From Chloroflexota bacterium (GTDB lineage Bacteria; Chloroflexota; Dehalococcoidia; Dehalococcoidales; UBA3254): a stretch of DNA of 6,000 bases. The stretch spans positions 1 through 6,000 of the forward strand of contig JAGDMY010000097.1 in assembly GCA_017860765.1 (NCBI GenBank). The letters run 5' to 3'. Under the pieces are notes generated by a model that did not search any database, had not been told where the DNA came from, and saw only the letters and a list, made by a program, of their open reading frames with translations. Below are positions 1-5,587 of the stretch, piece after piece; the first letter of the stretch is position 1; every line of letters starts with the position of its first letter. The position numbers were made by a program, and so were the translations under genes.

Positions 1-1091
1 TCTTTCAGCTGATGCACAGAAAGCAGAGGCAGGCTTTCAGTGGGAAATCCGGCGTTATACCAACCTTCAATTCCATCCTTTAGAAAGCCGGCAATCCGGG
101 CATAGCCCAATCTGATTAAATAACGCACCGCTTTTTCCAGATGGCCCTGGTCTTCCAGTACAAGCAGGATCGGCTTATCATAAGGAAGCATCCAGCCGGC
201 GAAAGCTGGTAGCCCCTCCAGCCAAATGCTGTAAGACCCCTTGATATGGGCTCCTCCGAAGGCTGAAGGCAAGCTGGTATCGACCACAATTGCCCCGCCC
301 TCTAAAATGCTCCTGAACTCCGCAGCCCCCAGCGGGGCTGGCATGGGTAAACAGCCCATGGCCGGCGGTCCTTCCAGGTTGTATTTTTCCATGAGAGTGA
401 AATAAGGCGGCCTCTCGGGACGTTCGGCCACTTTATGTTTGACGAACTCATTTTTATTTTTTAACTGGAGAATCGGATTCTGGAGGCGTTCTATGCCCAG
501 CGTGCTCTCATCTCTGTCAGCAATATCGAGTCCGCAGACGGAGCCAGCCCCGTGGGCGGGGCACAGGATGACGCCATCGCCCAGAGGGAGAATCCGTTCG
601 ATGATGCTATCATAAAGGTTGGACGCCATGCGCGCTGCCTCTGCCTGGCCATAAAGATCAGTCCGCCCGGTGTCACCTACGAAGAGAGCGTCTCCCGTGA
701 ATACCATGACCGGGTCTTCGCCGGTAGCCAGGTCGGCTAACACGTAAGATACGCTTTCATCGGTATGACCCGGGGTATGCAGGACTGTGATCCTGAGTCT
801 ACCCAGGCTGAGCTCCTGTAAGTCCTTCAAGGTACTGCCATATTTCCAATCCGCCCGCGGGCCATGAAAGATGGTCCCCCGGGTATCCTCCGCCAGTTTA
901 AGAGAACCGCTGACATAGTCTTCATTCCGGTGCGTTTCTAAAATATACTTGATCTTCATTCCCTGTTCGAGAGCCAGGTCAAGGTAAACCTGAGTATCCC
1001 TCCTGGGGTCGATTACCGCAGCTATGCTGCCGGAGCCGATAAAATAAGAATTATGAGCTAAACCTTCGGATTTAATGCGTTCGAAAATCAT
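1..1091 (-). CDS. Metallo-beta-lactamase fold hydrolase with rhodanese domain, persulfide dioxygenase-like (3' end outside window)
   Basis: The frame is open from the ATG at 1091 to the left edge (363 codons, no stop), so the C-terminus is missing. Residues 1-190 form a metallo-beta-lactamase domain of the ETHE1/persulfide dioxygenase type, with TPGHT at 106-110, FTGD at 131-134, GRTD at 142-145 and PAHGAGS at 178-184. The usual HxHxDH motif reads H54-R-N56-E-D58-Y59. H54, H109 and D134 correspond to the three iron ligands of ETHE1, so a mononuclear iron site looks intact. Residues about 255-352 form a rhodanese-like domain (VDT at 270-272, HIKG at 282-285, GIEGW at 340-344), but its active-site loop near 311-316 has no Cys. 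The last residues (SVHQLK) resemble the start of a second rhodanese domain. The start is supported by GAGGT five bases upstream. Likely role: cytoplasmic sulfur or persulfide handling; the substrate is inferred. Confidence 0.88.
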   Translation of the reverse strand, partial: MIFERIKSEGLAHNSYFIGSGSIAAVIDPRRDTQVYLDLALEQGMKIKYILETHRNEDYVSGSLKLAEDTRGTIFHGPRADWKYGSTLKDLQELSLGRLRITVLHTPGHTDESVSYVLADLATGEDPVMVFTGDALFVGDTGRTDLYGQAEAARMASNLYDSIIERILPLGDGVILCPAHGAGSVCGLDIADRDESTLGIERLQNPILQLKNKNEFVKHKVAERPERPPYFTLMEKYNLEGPPAMGCLPMPAPLGAAEFRSILEGGAIVVDTSLPSAFGGAHIKGSYSIWLEGLPAFAGWMLPYDKPILLVLEDQGHLEKAVRYLIRLGYARIAGFLKDGIEGWYNAGFPTESLPLLSVHQLK

Positions 1092-1137
1092 TTAAGACCT
1101 CATCCCGGGTTGAAATATTAAAACAGAGTTTAAATAC

Positions 1138-1143
1138 ATTATA
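1138..1143 (-). promoter_or_regulatory. Candidate -10 element for the metallo-beta-lactamase/rhodanese gene
   Basis: Read on the minus strand this is a perfect TATAAT in an AT-rich stretch, about 46 bases upstream of the ATG at 1091. I see no good -35 hexamer at 16-18 bases and no TG extension, so it is only a candidate. If used, it would let this gene be transcribed separately from the upstream CMD-family gene, with which it shares strand and a 95-base gap. Confidence 0.35.
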
Positions 1144-1186
1144 TAAACTATTAACTCGGGCGTTCTCTACCTGAGGGTCGCTAACC

Positions 1187-1516
1187 TTAAGCTGGCAAGG
1201 TTTTAACCTTGGAGATTACTTCTTCTACCCACCGGTAAGCCGCAATCATGCTGGGAAATCCCGCCGTGGTAAAAGCCAGAAGCACGACATGACGCACTTC
1301 ATCCGGCGATATCCCTTCCTCGAGGGCCCGCCTGGCATGAGAACGTATCCCGCCCTCTGAATTCAAGCCGATTGCGATCCCCAGCTTAATCAGGCGTCGC
1401 GTCCTCTTATCCAGGGGACCGGCCTTGTGACAACTGTTGGCCAGAGCATCATACGATTTGTTAATGTCAGGATACTGTTTGATAAAGTCCTTATAAACAT
1501 CCGGTAAATAACCCAT
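1187..1516 (-). CDS. Carboxymuconolactone decarboxylase (CMD/AhpD-fold) family protein
   Basis: This complete 109-residue protein is the usual size of a single-domain CMD/AhpD-like protein. The signature helix pair is present: an R-R-L-I-K-L segment at 40-45, SEGGIRSH at 53-60, ARRALEEG at 61-68, SPDEV at 70-74, then an alanine-rich helix ending PSMIAAYRWVEE at 88-99. H60 with Ala four residues later matches the family's HxxxA core. The two Cys of the AhpD thiol peroxidase motif would align at 53 and 56, which are Ser and Gly here, so alkylhydroperoxidase chemistry is not expected. The only Cys is C29. The start is well supported by an AAAGGAGG-type ribosome binding site at 1521-1528. It is divergent from the fumarylacetoacetate-hydrolase-like gene, which may hint at small-molecule catabolism. 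The actual reaction cannot be told from the sequence. Confidence 0.85.
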   Translation of the reverse strand: MGYLPDVYKDFIKQYPDINKSYDALANSCHKAGPLDKRTRRLIKLGIAIGLNSEGGIRSHARRALEEGISPDEVRHVVLLAFTTAGFPSMIAAYRWVEEVISKVKTLPA

Positions 1517-1560
1517 ATCTTCCTCCTTTGCATGTAAAGTTTGCGGTTTACCAGCGCCAA

Positions 1561-1584
1561 ATCAGACCCTTGCCGGGTCCTGAT
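1561..1584 (-). repeat. Imperfect inverted repeat in the leader of the CMD-family gene
   Basis: ATCAG-ACCC (1561-1569) pairs with GGGT-C-CTGAT (1575-1584) across a five-base loop, with one bulged base, giving a nine-pair hairpin. It lies 45-68 bases upstream of the CMD-family ATG and would fall in its 5' leader. No T-run follows in either direction, so it is not an intrinsic terminator. It could be an operator or leader hairpin; its function is unknown. Confidence 0.4.
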
Positions 1585-1589
1585 AGTCT

Positions 1590-1616
1590 CTCTATTAATA
1601 GTATAGAGCCTTTTTT
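1590..1616 (+). repeat. AT-rich inverted repeat followed by a T-run, between divergent promoters
   Basis: CTCTAT (1590-1595) and ATAGAG (1603-1608) form a six-pair stem with a seven-base loop; CC and six T's (1611-1616) follow. On the plus strand this has the shape of a weak intrinsic terminator, but no plus-strand gene lies to its left. It overlaps the likely -10 region of the minus-strand CMD gene and ends at the -35 of the plus-strand gene. It may be an operator for both, or may block antisense transcripts. The stem is weak. Confidence 0.3.
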
Positions 1617-1625
1617 GACTGTCAG
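1598..1625 (-). promoter_or_regulatory. Candidate promoter for the CMD-family gene
   Basis: On the minus strand CTGACA (1625-1620, five of six) is followed after 16 bases by TACTAT (1603-1598, four of six). A better-looking TATACT at 1605-1600 overlaps but sits only 14 bases from that -35. A promoter here would give a leader of about 75 bases containing the hairpin at 1561-1584. Confidence 0.25.
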
Positions 1626-1644
1626 CAGCCTTTCGATGGATAAT
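1615..1644 (+). promoter_or_regulatory. Sigma-70-type promoter for the fumarylacetoacetate-hydrolase-family gene
   Basis: TTGACT (1615-1620, five of six) is followed after 18 bases by GATAAT (1639-1644, five of six). The predicted start near 1651 gives a leader of about 47 bases before the ATG at 1698. Position and orientation fit the downstream gene well. Confidence 0.6.
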
Positions 1645-1697
1645 GGGAATAAACCTGAATAAGACAGGCTATTACTCTTGAGCCAGAGGGAGGCAAG

Positions 1698-2477
1698 ATG
1701 CGCATCGTTCGCTTCACAGTGAGAGAGCAAACCGGATATGGTCTGCTGGAGGACTCCCTGATCCACGGTCTCGCTGAAGACCCCTTCACGAGCTTGGCAG
1801 ACGCCCGGGACTGGAGATTAGACGGAAGGACTTATCCTCTGGCTGAGGCTAAATTGCTGGCCCCCTGCCTGCCTTCCAAAATCATCTGTTTGGGCGTTAA
1901 CTACCGTCCTCATGCACAAGAAATGAAATCCAATCTGCCGCGGAACCCGCTTATTTTTTTGAAACCCCCCAGCGCGATTATTGGGCCTGACGATTCGATA
2001 GTCCTCCCCCGCGGATGGGAAAGGGTCGATTATGAATGCGAATTAGCTGTAGTAATTGGCAAAAAGGGCAAATATATCCCTGAGGAGAACTGGCGGGAGT
2101 TTGTGCTGGGTTACACCTGCTTTAATGATGTGACCGAACGCCAGATCCAGAGGGACGACGGGCAATGGACCCGCTCCAAAAGCTTTGATACTTTTGCCCC
2201 CTGCGGTCCCTGGATTGATACAGCAGTGCAACCCGATGATCTGAAGCTCGAGACCTATTTGAATGGCGAGCAGCGCCAATCAAGCCGGACCAGCGAGCTT
2301 ATTTTCGGGGTCTCGACCTTGATCAGCTTCATCTCCGGAGTCATGACCCTGCTGCCCGGAGACGTAATCGCCACCGGAACCCCCAGCGGCATCGCCCCCA
2401 TGAAACCGGGCGATGTGGTAGAGGTAAAGATTGAAAAAATCGGCACCCTCAGGAATACCGTGGTCGCCCCTGGGTGA
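1698..2477 (+). CDS. Fumarylacetoacetate hydrolase (FAH) family protein
   Basis: This complete 259-residue protein matches the short prokaryotic FAH-family group that includes 2-hydroxyhepta-2,4-diene-1,7-dioate isomerase, acylpyruvases and oxaloacetate decarboxylase-type enzymes. A short N-terminal domain (about 1-55) precedes the catalytic beta-roll. Visible motifs are LGVNYRPHAQE (65-75), FLKPPSAI (87-94), DYECELAVVIGK (111-122), NDVTERQIQ (143-151), RSKSFDTFAPCGPW (159-172) and ATGTPSGI (225-232). E113, E115 and D144 are the expected divalent-metal ligands, and K161 the conserved lysine, so it should be active. FAH-family enzymes cleave or isomerise C-C bonds in acylpyruvate or dioate intermediates, often from aromatic breakdown; no pathway neighbour fixes the substrate here. 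GGAGG at 1689-1693 lies four bases before the ATG. It has its own promoter and converges with yraN after a 7-base gap. Confidence 0.92.
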   Translation: MRIVRFTVREQTGYGLLEDSLIHGLAEDPFTSLADARDWRLDGRTYPLAEAKLLAPCLPSKIICLGVNYRPHAQEMKSNLPRNPLIFLKPPSAIIGPDDSIVLPRGWERVDYECELAVVIGKKGKYIPEENWREFVLGYTCFNDVTERQIQRDDGQWTRSKSFDTFAPCGPWIDTAVQPDDLKLETYLNGEQRQSSRTSELIFGVSTLISFISGVMTLLPGDVIATGTPSGIAPMKPGDVVEVKIEKIGTLRNTVVAPG

Positions 2478-2484
2478 TAACCCC

Positions 2485-2847
2485 CTATTCCTCCACCGCA
2501 TTTTCAATGAGCTCAATCCGCTTCGGCTTTTGGTGCCCGTCCAGCTCTACAACCACCACATCAATTCGCCATAGGTCGGGGGTCTTATCCTGATGATATA
2601 GATAGTGATAGGCCGCCTTTTGCAGGCGCCTCATCTTAGCAGGCGTGATGGACTCCTCGGGCGTGCCAAACTCGAGATCAGATTTGGTACGGACTTCAAT
2701 GAAGGCCAGGTATTCTCCCTGACGGGCCACGATATCGATTTCACCTTCGCGGCAGAAGTAGTTAGTGCCCAGAATGCGGTAGCCTTTCTTCTTCAAGAAA
2801 GCCTGCGCCAGCTTTTCTCCCCGCTTTCCGGTATCTTTACGCCCCAT
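2485..2847 (-). CDS. yraN: YraN/UPF0102 family nuclease-like protein
   Basis: This 120-residue protein has the normal length and complete motif set of the UPF0102 (YraN) family. It shows GKRGEKLA at 7-14, YRILGTNY at 23-30, REGEIDIVA at 33-41, FIEVRTK at 49-55, EFGTPEESI at 59-67 and WRIDVVVV at 93-100. The family has a Holliday-junction-resolvase-like PD-(D/E)xK fold; D38, E51 and R53 (in place of Lys in ExK) plus K71 are the visible candidate active-site residues. Its role is not established; a DNA-processing nuclease is the usual inference. It is the last gene of the mnmA-rnhB-yraN operon, starting 11 bases inside rnhB. The region upstream of its ATG has no clear Shine-Dalgarno, so translation is probably coupled to rnhB. 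Confidence 0.92.
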   Translation of the reverse strand: MGRKDTGKRGEKLAQAFLKKKGYRILGTNYFCREGEIDIVARQGEYLAFIEVRTKSDLEFGTPEESITPAKMRRLQKAAYHYLYHQDKTPDLWRIDVVVVELDGHQKPKRIELIENAVEE

Positions 2848-3529
2848 TCTTGTCCAACTTGGCGGTCATCTTTTGAATATCTTCGAAAGACAACTGCGCC
2901 AGGTTTTGCACCGGCTGAAATAAGCGCCGATGGATCTTAGAAGGACCCAACTTTCGCAGGCAGGCCACATGCTCCCGGGTCCCATAGCCTTTATGCTGGG
3001 CAAAGCCGTAGCCAGGATATTTCTTATCAAGTTCCACCATCAAATGGTCGCGGAAGACCTTAGCTACAATTGACGCGCAGGCTATTGAAAAGCACAGGGT
3101 ATCACCATTGACCACCCCTTTGTGCGGAATGGAAAGGTCGGGCACAGTCATATAGTCTATAAGAGCGTATTCTGGATGCGGTAAGAGTTTCTCAGTCGCT
3201 ATTTTCATGGCCCTCTGCACTGCCCGGGTCATGCCCAGGCTATCTATAAGCTCAGAGTCCACCACACCGGTCCCCACCGAGATGGCTGTCTCATGGATTA
3301 AAGGTGAAAGTTTTTCGCGCTGTTCGGGGGTCAGGAGCTTGCTGTCCCTGACCTTTCTAAACCAGGCAGGATACCGGCCGCGCGGCATTATCACCGCCCC
3401 GGCTACTACAGGACCGGCCAGACAACCCCGCCCCACCTCATCGATCCCGGCGATCAGATAATATCCCTGGTCCTCACAAAGCTCTTCTTCCGTAAACTTC
3501 AGAGCCCGCCTTGGTTTACGCTGTTTCAC
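2837..3529 (-). CDS. rnhB: Ribonuclease HII
   Basis: This complete 230-residue protein is RNase HII, which nicks RNA-DNA hybrids and initiates removal of ribonucleotides misincorporated in DNA. The N-terminal signature AGIDEVGRG (27-35) supplies D30 and E31; AGPVVAGAVI (38-47) and RDSKLL (61-66) follow. The remaining catalytic acids are D125 (in LIDYM) and D143 (in NGDT), completing the DEDD set, followed by SIACASIVAKVFRD (148-161). HKGYGTREH (179-187) and GPSKIHRRLF (195-204) are typical C-terminal motifs. The third acid is followed by Tyr rather than the usual Gly. The start is GTG, not ATG, preceded after eight bases by GGAGG (complement of 3538-3542). The first 14 bases overlap the end of mnmA and the last 11 overlap yraN, so the three genes are probably translationally coupled. 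Confidence 0.97.
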   Translation of the reverse strand: MKQRKPRRALKFTEEELCEDQGYYLIAGIDEVGRGCLAGPVVAGAVIMPRGRYPAWFRKVRDSKLLTPEQREKLSPLIHETAISVGTGVVDSELIDSLGMTRAVQRAMKIATEKLLPHPEYALIDYMTVPDLSIPHKGVVNGDTLCFSIACASIVAKVFRDHLMVELDKKYPGYGFAQHKGYGTREHVACLRKLGPSKIHRRLFQPVQNLAQLSFEDIQKMTAKLDKNGA

Positions 3530-4559
3530 CGATTACGCCTCCACCCAGGACCTCGTCACCCTGATAGAAGACCACCGATTGCCCGATGGCAATTGCCCGC
3601 TGCATCTCCGCAAACCGCACTTCCGCCCCCTCGCCCTTAACCTCCAGGGTAGCCCGGGCTTCAGGTGAGCGATATCTGATTTTGGCCATCACCTCCGCCT
3701 GACCTTCCGGTGGCCGTCCTGAGACCCAGCTTAAATTATAGGCGACGAGCCTTTCTTTGAAAAGCTGGGATTGAGGCCCCACCACCAGGCGGTTGGTCTC
3801 GGGGTCCAGGCGGATAACATAAAAACGTTCACCGGCGCTGACACCCGTCCCCTGTCTCTGCCCGATGGTGTAGTAAGGCAAACCCCTGTGCTGCCCCAGT
3901 ACCTTACCGTTGCTATCCACGATTTCCCCCCGCCGGGGACTCAGGCGACCGGCTAAAAAAACCCTCTGATCATCATCCGGAATGAAGCAAATATCCTGGC
4001 TCTCCCGCCTCTCTGCCGCCGGCAAATTTAACCCGGCAGCCAGTTGCTTGACATCTTTTTTATGCCTTCCGCCCAGCGGGAAAAGGGTCTGCCCCAGTTC
4101 CCTCTGTCCCAGGGTATAAAGAAAATAGGACTGGTCTTTAGAACCATCTACGCCTTTGAGCAGCCGGTATCCGGCCGCCGAAGCCTCAATTCTGGCGTAA
4201 TGTCCGCTGGCCAGGCGGTCCCCACCCATCTCCCTCACTTTGTCAAGAAGCAGGCCAAATTTAATGCTCTTATTGCATTTTATACAGGGGTTGGGAGTAC
4301 GTCCACGACCGTACTCCTGGCAAAAATAGTCGATTATGCGGCTTTCAAATTCCTTTTCCAGATGCAGAATATACAAAGGGATATTGATCTGCCGGCAGGT
4401 GCGTTCCAGGTCCGCGTGGTCTTCCCCGGAGGTCGGGTTTGGCGTCCGGTACAGCTCCAGGTGGATTCCGCTTACCCTGTACCCGGCTTCCTTTAAAAGG
4501 TAGGCGGAAACTGATGAGTCCACCCCGCCGCTCATCGCCACGAAAACATGCTCTGACAT
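3516..4559 (-). CDS. mnmA: tRNA-specific 2-thiouridylase MnmA
   Basis: This 347-residue protein thiolates U34 in the wobble position of Lys, Glu and Gln tRNAs, using ATP and relayed persulfide sulfur. The PP-loop SGGVDSS is at residues 10-16. NPCIKC at 90-95 gives catalytic C92, and ESQDICF at 186-192 gives the second catalytic C191. Other family blocks are ASGHYAR (117-123), KDQSYFL (141-147), YYTIGQRQG (229-237) and a C-terminal beta-barrel ending GGGVIGE. The reading frame stays open up to an ATG at 4718, but the family begins right at the PP-loop strand, so I choose the ATG at 4559. The longer form would add 53 unrelated residues and overlap the divergent gene at 4697. The Shine-Dalgarno before 4559 is poor (AGAGAC), consistent with a very short or absent leader. 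It heads the operon with rnhB and yraN. Confidence 0.97.
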   Translation of the reverse strand: MSEHVFVAMSGGVDSSVSAYLLKEAGYRVSGIHLELYRTPNPTSGEDHADLERTCRQINIPLYILHLEKEFESRIIDYFCQEYGRGRTPNPCIKCNKSIKFGLLLDKVREMGGDRLASGHYARIEASAAGYRLLKGVDGSKDQSYFLYTLGQRELGQTLFPLGGRHKKDVKQLAAGLNLPAAERRESQDICFIPDDDQRVFLAGRLSPRRGEIVDSNGKVLGQHRGLPYYTIGQRQGTGVSAGERFYVIRLDPETNRLVVGPQSQLFKERLVAYNLSWVSGRPPEGQAEVMAKIRYRSPEARATLEVKGEGAEVRFAEMQRAIAIGQSVVFYQGDEVLGGGVIGETA

Positions 4560-4565
4560 GTCTCT

Positions 4566-4571
4566 ATTATA
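4566..4571 (-). promoter_or_regulatory. Candidate -10 element for mnmA, placed for a leaderless transcript
   Basis: On the minus strand this is a perfect TATAAT ending six bases before the mnmA ATG. Standard spacing puts the transcription start at or next to the A of the ATG (4559). The -35 position at 17-base spacing reads TTCGAA, only three of six. A second -10-like TATACT at 4586-4581 is the alternative and would give a leader of about 15 bases. Confidence 0.4.
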
Positions 4572-4594
4572 GGCTAATCGAGTATAAATTCGAA

Positions 4595-4606
4595 ATCCCC
4601 GGGGAT
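4595..4606. repeat. Perfect 12-base palindrome between divergent mnmA and protease genes
   Basis: ATCCCCGGGGAT is a perfect palindrome midway between the candidate promoters of mnmA and the CPBP protease gene, next to a shorter TTCGAA palindrome (4589-4594). Its position suggests an operator for a dimeric regulator, but no regulator gene is nearby and a 12-base palindrome can arise by chance. Confidence 0.3.
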
Positions 4607-4610
4607 CGTA

Positions 4611-4638
4611 TTGGACTGCCTTTGCCTGCTCTGATAAT
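4611..4638 (+). promoter_or_regulatory. Candidate promoter for the CPBP protease gene
   Basis: TTGGAC (4611-4616, three of six) is followed after 16 bases by GATAAT (4633-4638, five of six). The predicted start near 4645 leaves a leader of about 50 bases. The -35 is weak. A TATAAT at 4693-4698 overlaps the start codon and cannot serve this gene. Confidence 0.35.
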
Positions 4639-4696
4639 ATAAGAATAATAAGCCCTCGAGGACCTTTTCTGCCAGCAATATTGATCAGGGGGTATA

Positions 4697-5488
4697 ATGC
4701 AGCCTGAAATAATGCCACCGGAAAATCCTCCGGAGTTAAAACCCGTTCAGCCGGATCGAGGCCTCTGGGGCCCCTGGCAGACCATAGGTTTAGGGGTAGC
4801 TATCTTTGCCATCAATTTTACCATTGAAGCGGTAGTGGTAGTTGCCTTTTTTGTCAGCAAGTGGGTGACTAATCCGGGAGGCGACTTATTCAAATTAGCC
4901 CAGTCCCTGAGTACCAATGGACTCCTGATTTCCATAGCTACCATCACCTCCGGCATTATCGGCGTAGGATTCATCATCCTCTTCATCCGCATCCGTAAAG
5001 GTGCCTCCATCAGCGAATATCTGGGATTAAAGAAGATAAAAGGAGTAATTATCCTCATTTTGCTGGGCACAGTTATTGTGCTGCTGGCTATTTCGTTCGG
5101 CATGGAGCAGGTCATCAAAGAGCCCCAGGATACCACTTTTATGGTGGATACCTACCGGACCAGTGTCTGGCCGGTGATGTTTTGGATATCAGTGGTGGTC
5201 TTCGCACCGGCTTTTGAAGAAGCCTTCTTTCGCGGCTTCCTTTTTAGTGGTTTGCAGTATTCGCGCATCGGAGCCGTCGGGACCATCCTTCTAACGGCAG
5301 TAACCTGGGCCGTATTGCACATTCAGTACAGTCCTTTCGGGATGGTCAGCATCCTGGTTCTCGGCCTGGTCTTTGGCATCGTGAGGCTGAAAACCAATTC
5401 CCTGTGGAGCACTATTTTCCTGCACTCCCTGTGGAATTTAGCCGCTACTATCCAGACCGTACTGTATATTAATGGCATAGGCCAATAG
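4697..5488 (+). CDS. CPBP family intramembrane metalloprotease (CAAX protease/Abi type)
   Basis: This complete 263-residue integral membrane protein carries all CPBP (CaaX protease and bacteriocin-processing) motifs. EEAFFRG at 174-180 gives E174, E175 and R179 (EExxxR); H208 lies in LHIQYSPFG (207-215); HSLWN at 243-247 gives H243 and N247. Hydrophobic segments at about 29-55, 75-98, 115-134, 156-172, 190-209, 214-230 and 235-255 suggest six to seven membrane spans, with the catalytic residues in the C-terminal half. The N-terminus (1-25) is proline-rich and probably cytoplasmic. Family members are Rce1-like glutamate-dependent proteases that process prenylated proteins, bacteriocins or anti-sigma factors; the substrate here is unknown and no bacteriocin gene is visible. 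AGGGGG at 4687-4692 sits four bases before the ATG. It is divergent from mnmA and appears to be a single-gene unit. Confidence 0.92.
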   Translation: MQPEIMPPENPPELKPVQPDRGLWGPWQTIGLGVAIFAINFTIEAVVVVAFFVSKWVTNPGGDLFKLAQSLSTNGLLISIATITSGIIGVGFIILFIRIRKGASISEYLGLKKIKGVIILILLGTVIVLLAISFGMEQVIKEPQDTTFMVDTYRTSVWPVMFWISVVVFAPAFEEAFFRGFLFSGLQYSRIGAVGTILLTAVTWAVLHIQYSPFGMVSILVLGLVFGIVRLKTNSLWSTIFLHSLWNLAATIQTVLYINGIGQ

Positions 5489-5489
5489 T

Positions 5490-5518
5490 TTGACAGGCTT
5501 ACTCAGCTCAGTTATAGT
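5490..5518 (+). promoter_or_regulatory. Near-consensus sigma-70 promoter for the cupin gene
   Basis: TTGACA (5490-5495, six of six) is followed after exactly 17 bases by TATAGT (5513-5518, five of six). It starts one base after the TAG stop of the CPBP gene (5486-5488). The predicted start near 5525 gives a leader of about 63 bases before the ATG at 5588. This is the strongest promoter match in the window. Confidence 0.7.
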
Positions 5519-5525
5519 AGCTTAT

Positions 5526-5558
5526 CATGGACGGCTATATCGCAAGTGACGTCCGATG
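5526..5558 (+). repeat. Hairpin at the 5' end of the cupin transcript
   Basis: CATGGACG (5526-5533) pairs with CGTCC-G-ATG (5550-5558), eight pairs with one bulge around a 16-base loop. It starts essentially at the predicted transcription start. No T-run follows, so it is not a terminator. It could stabilise the mRNA or be chance; no known riboswitch class is recognisable. Confidence 0.3.
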
Positions 5559-5587
5559 AGTAATTAGTGATCAGGAGGCCAGAGCCA

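Noticed and set aside
491..740. Short open frames on both strands inside the metallo-beta-lactamase gene
   Set aside because: They overlap conserved GRTD and PAHGAGS coding sequence in the real frame and have no motifs of their own.
1183..1202. AACCTT/AAGGTT hairpin at the stop codon of the CMD-family gene as a terminator
   Set aside because: The stem is only six mostly weak pairs and no T-run follows on the minus strand, so it does not meet the form of an intrinsic terminator.
4044..4496. 150-codon plus-strand open frame opposite mnmA
   Set aside because: It lies entirely antisense to a well-supported mnmA, shows no recognisable motif and has no convincing ribosome binding site.
4693..4698. 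TATAAT just before the CPBP start as a promoter
   Set aside because: It overlaps the ATG itself, so transcription would begin inside the gene, and no -35 sits at the right distance. The bases are the spacer between AGGGGG and the start codon.
4560..4718. Upstream extension of mnmA adding 53 residues from an ATG at 4718
   Set aside because: The extension has no family similarity, overlaps the start of the divergent CPBP gene, and the MnmA family begins at the PP-loop strand just after the ATG at 4559.
4747..5136. 129-codon minus-strand open frame opposite the CPBP gene
   Set aside because: Its Met- and Ile-rich composition is what the complement of a membrane-protein gene yields, and the sense gene has all catalytic motifs.
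5527..5559. Ten-codon upstream open frame in the leader of the cupin gene
   Set aside because: It has no Shine-Dalgarno, lies inside the leader hairpin, and its peptide has no run of regulatory codons that would suggest attenuation.
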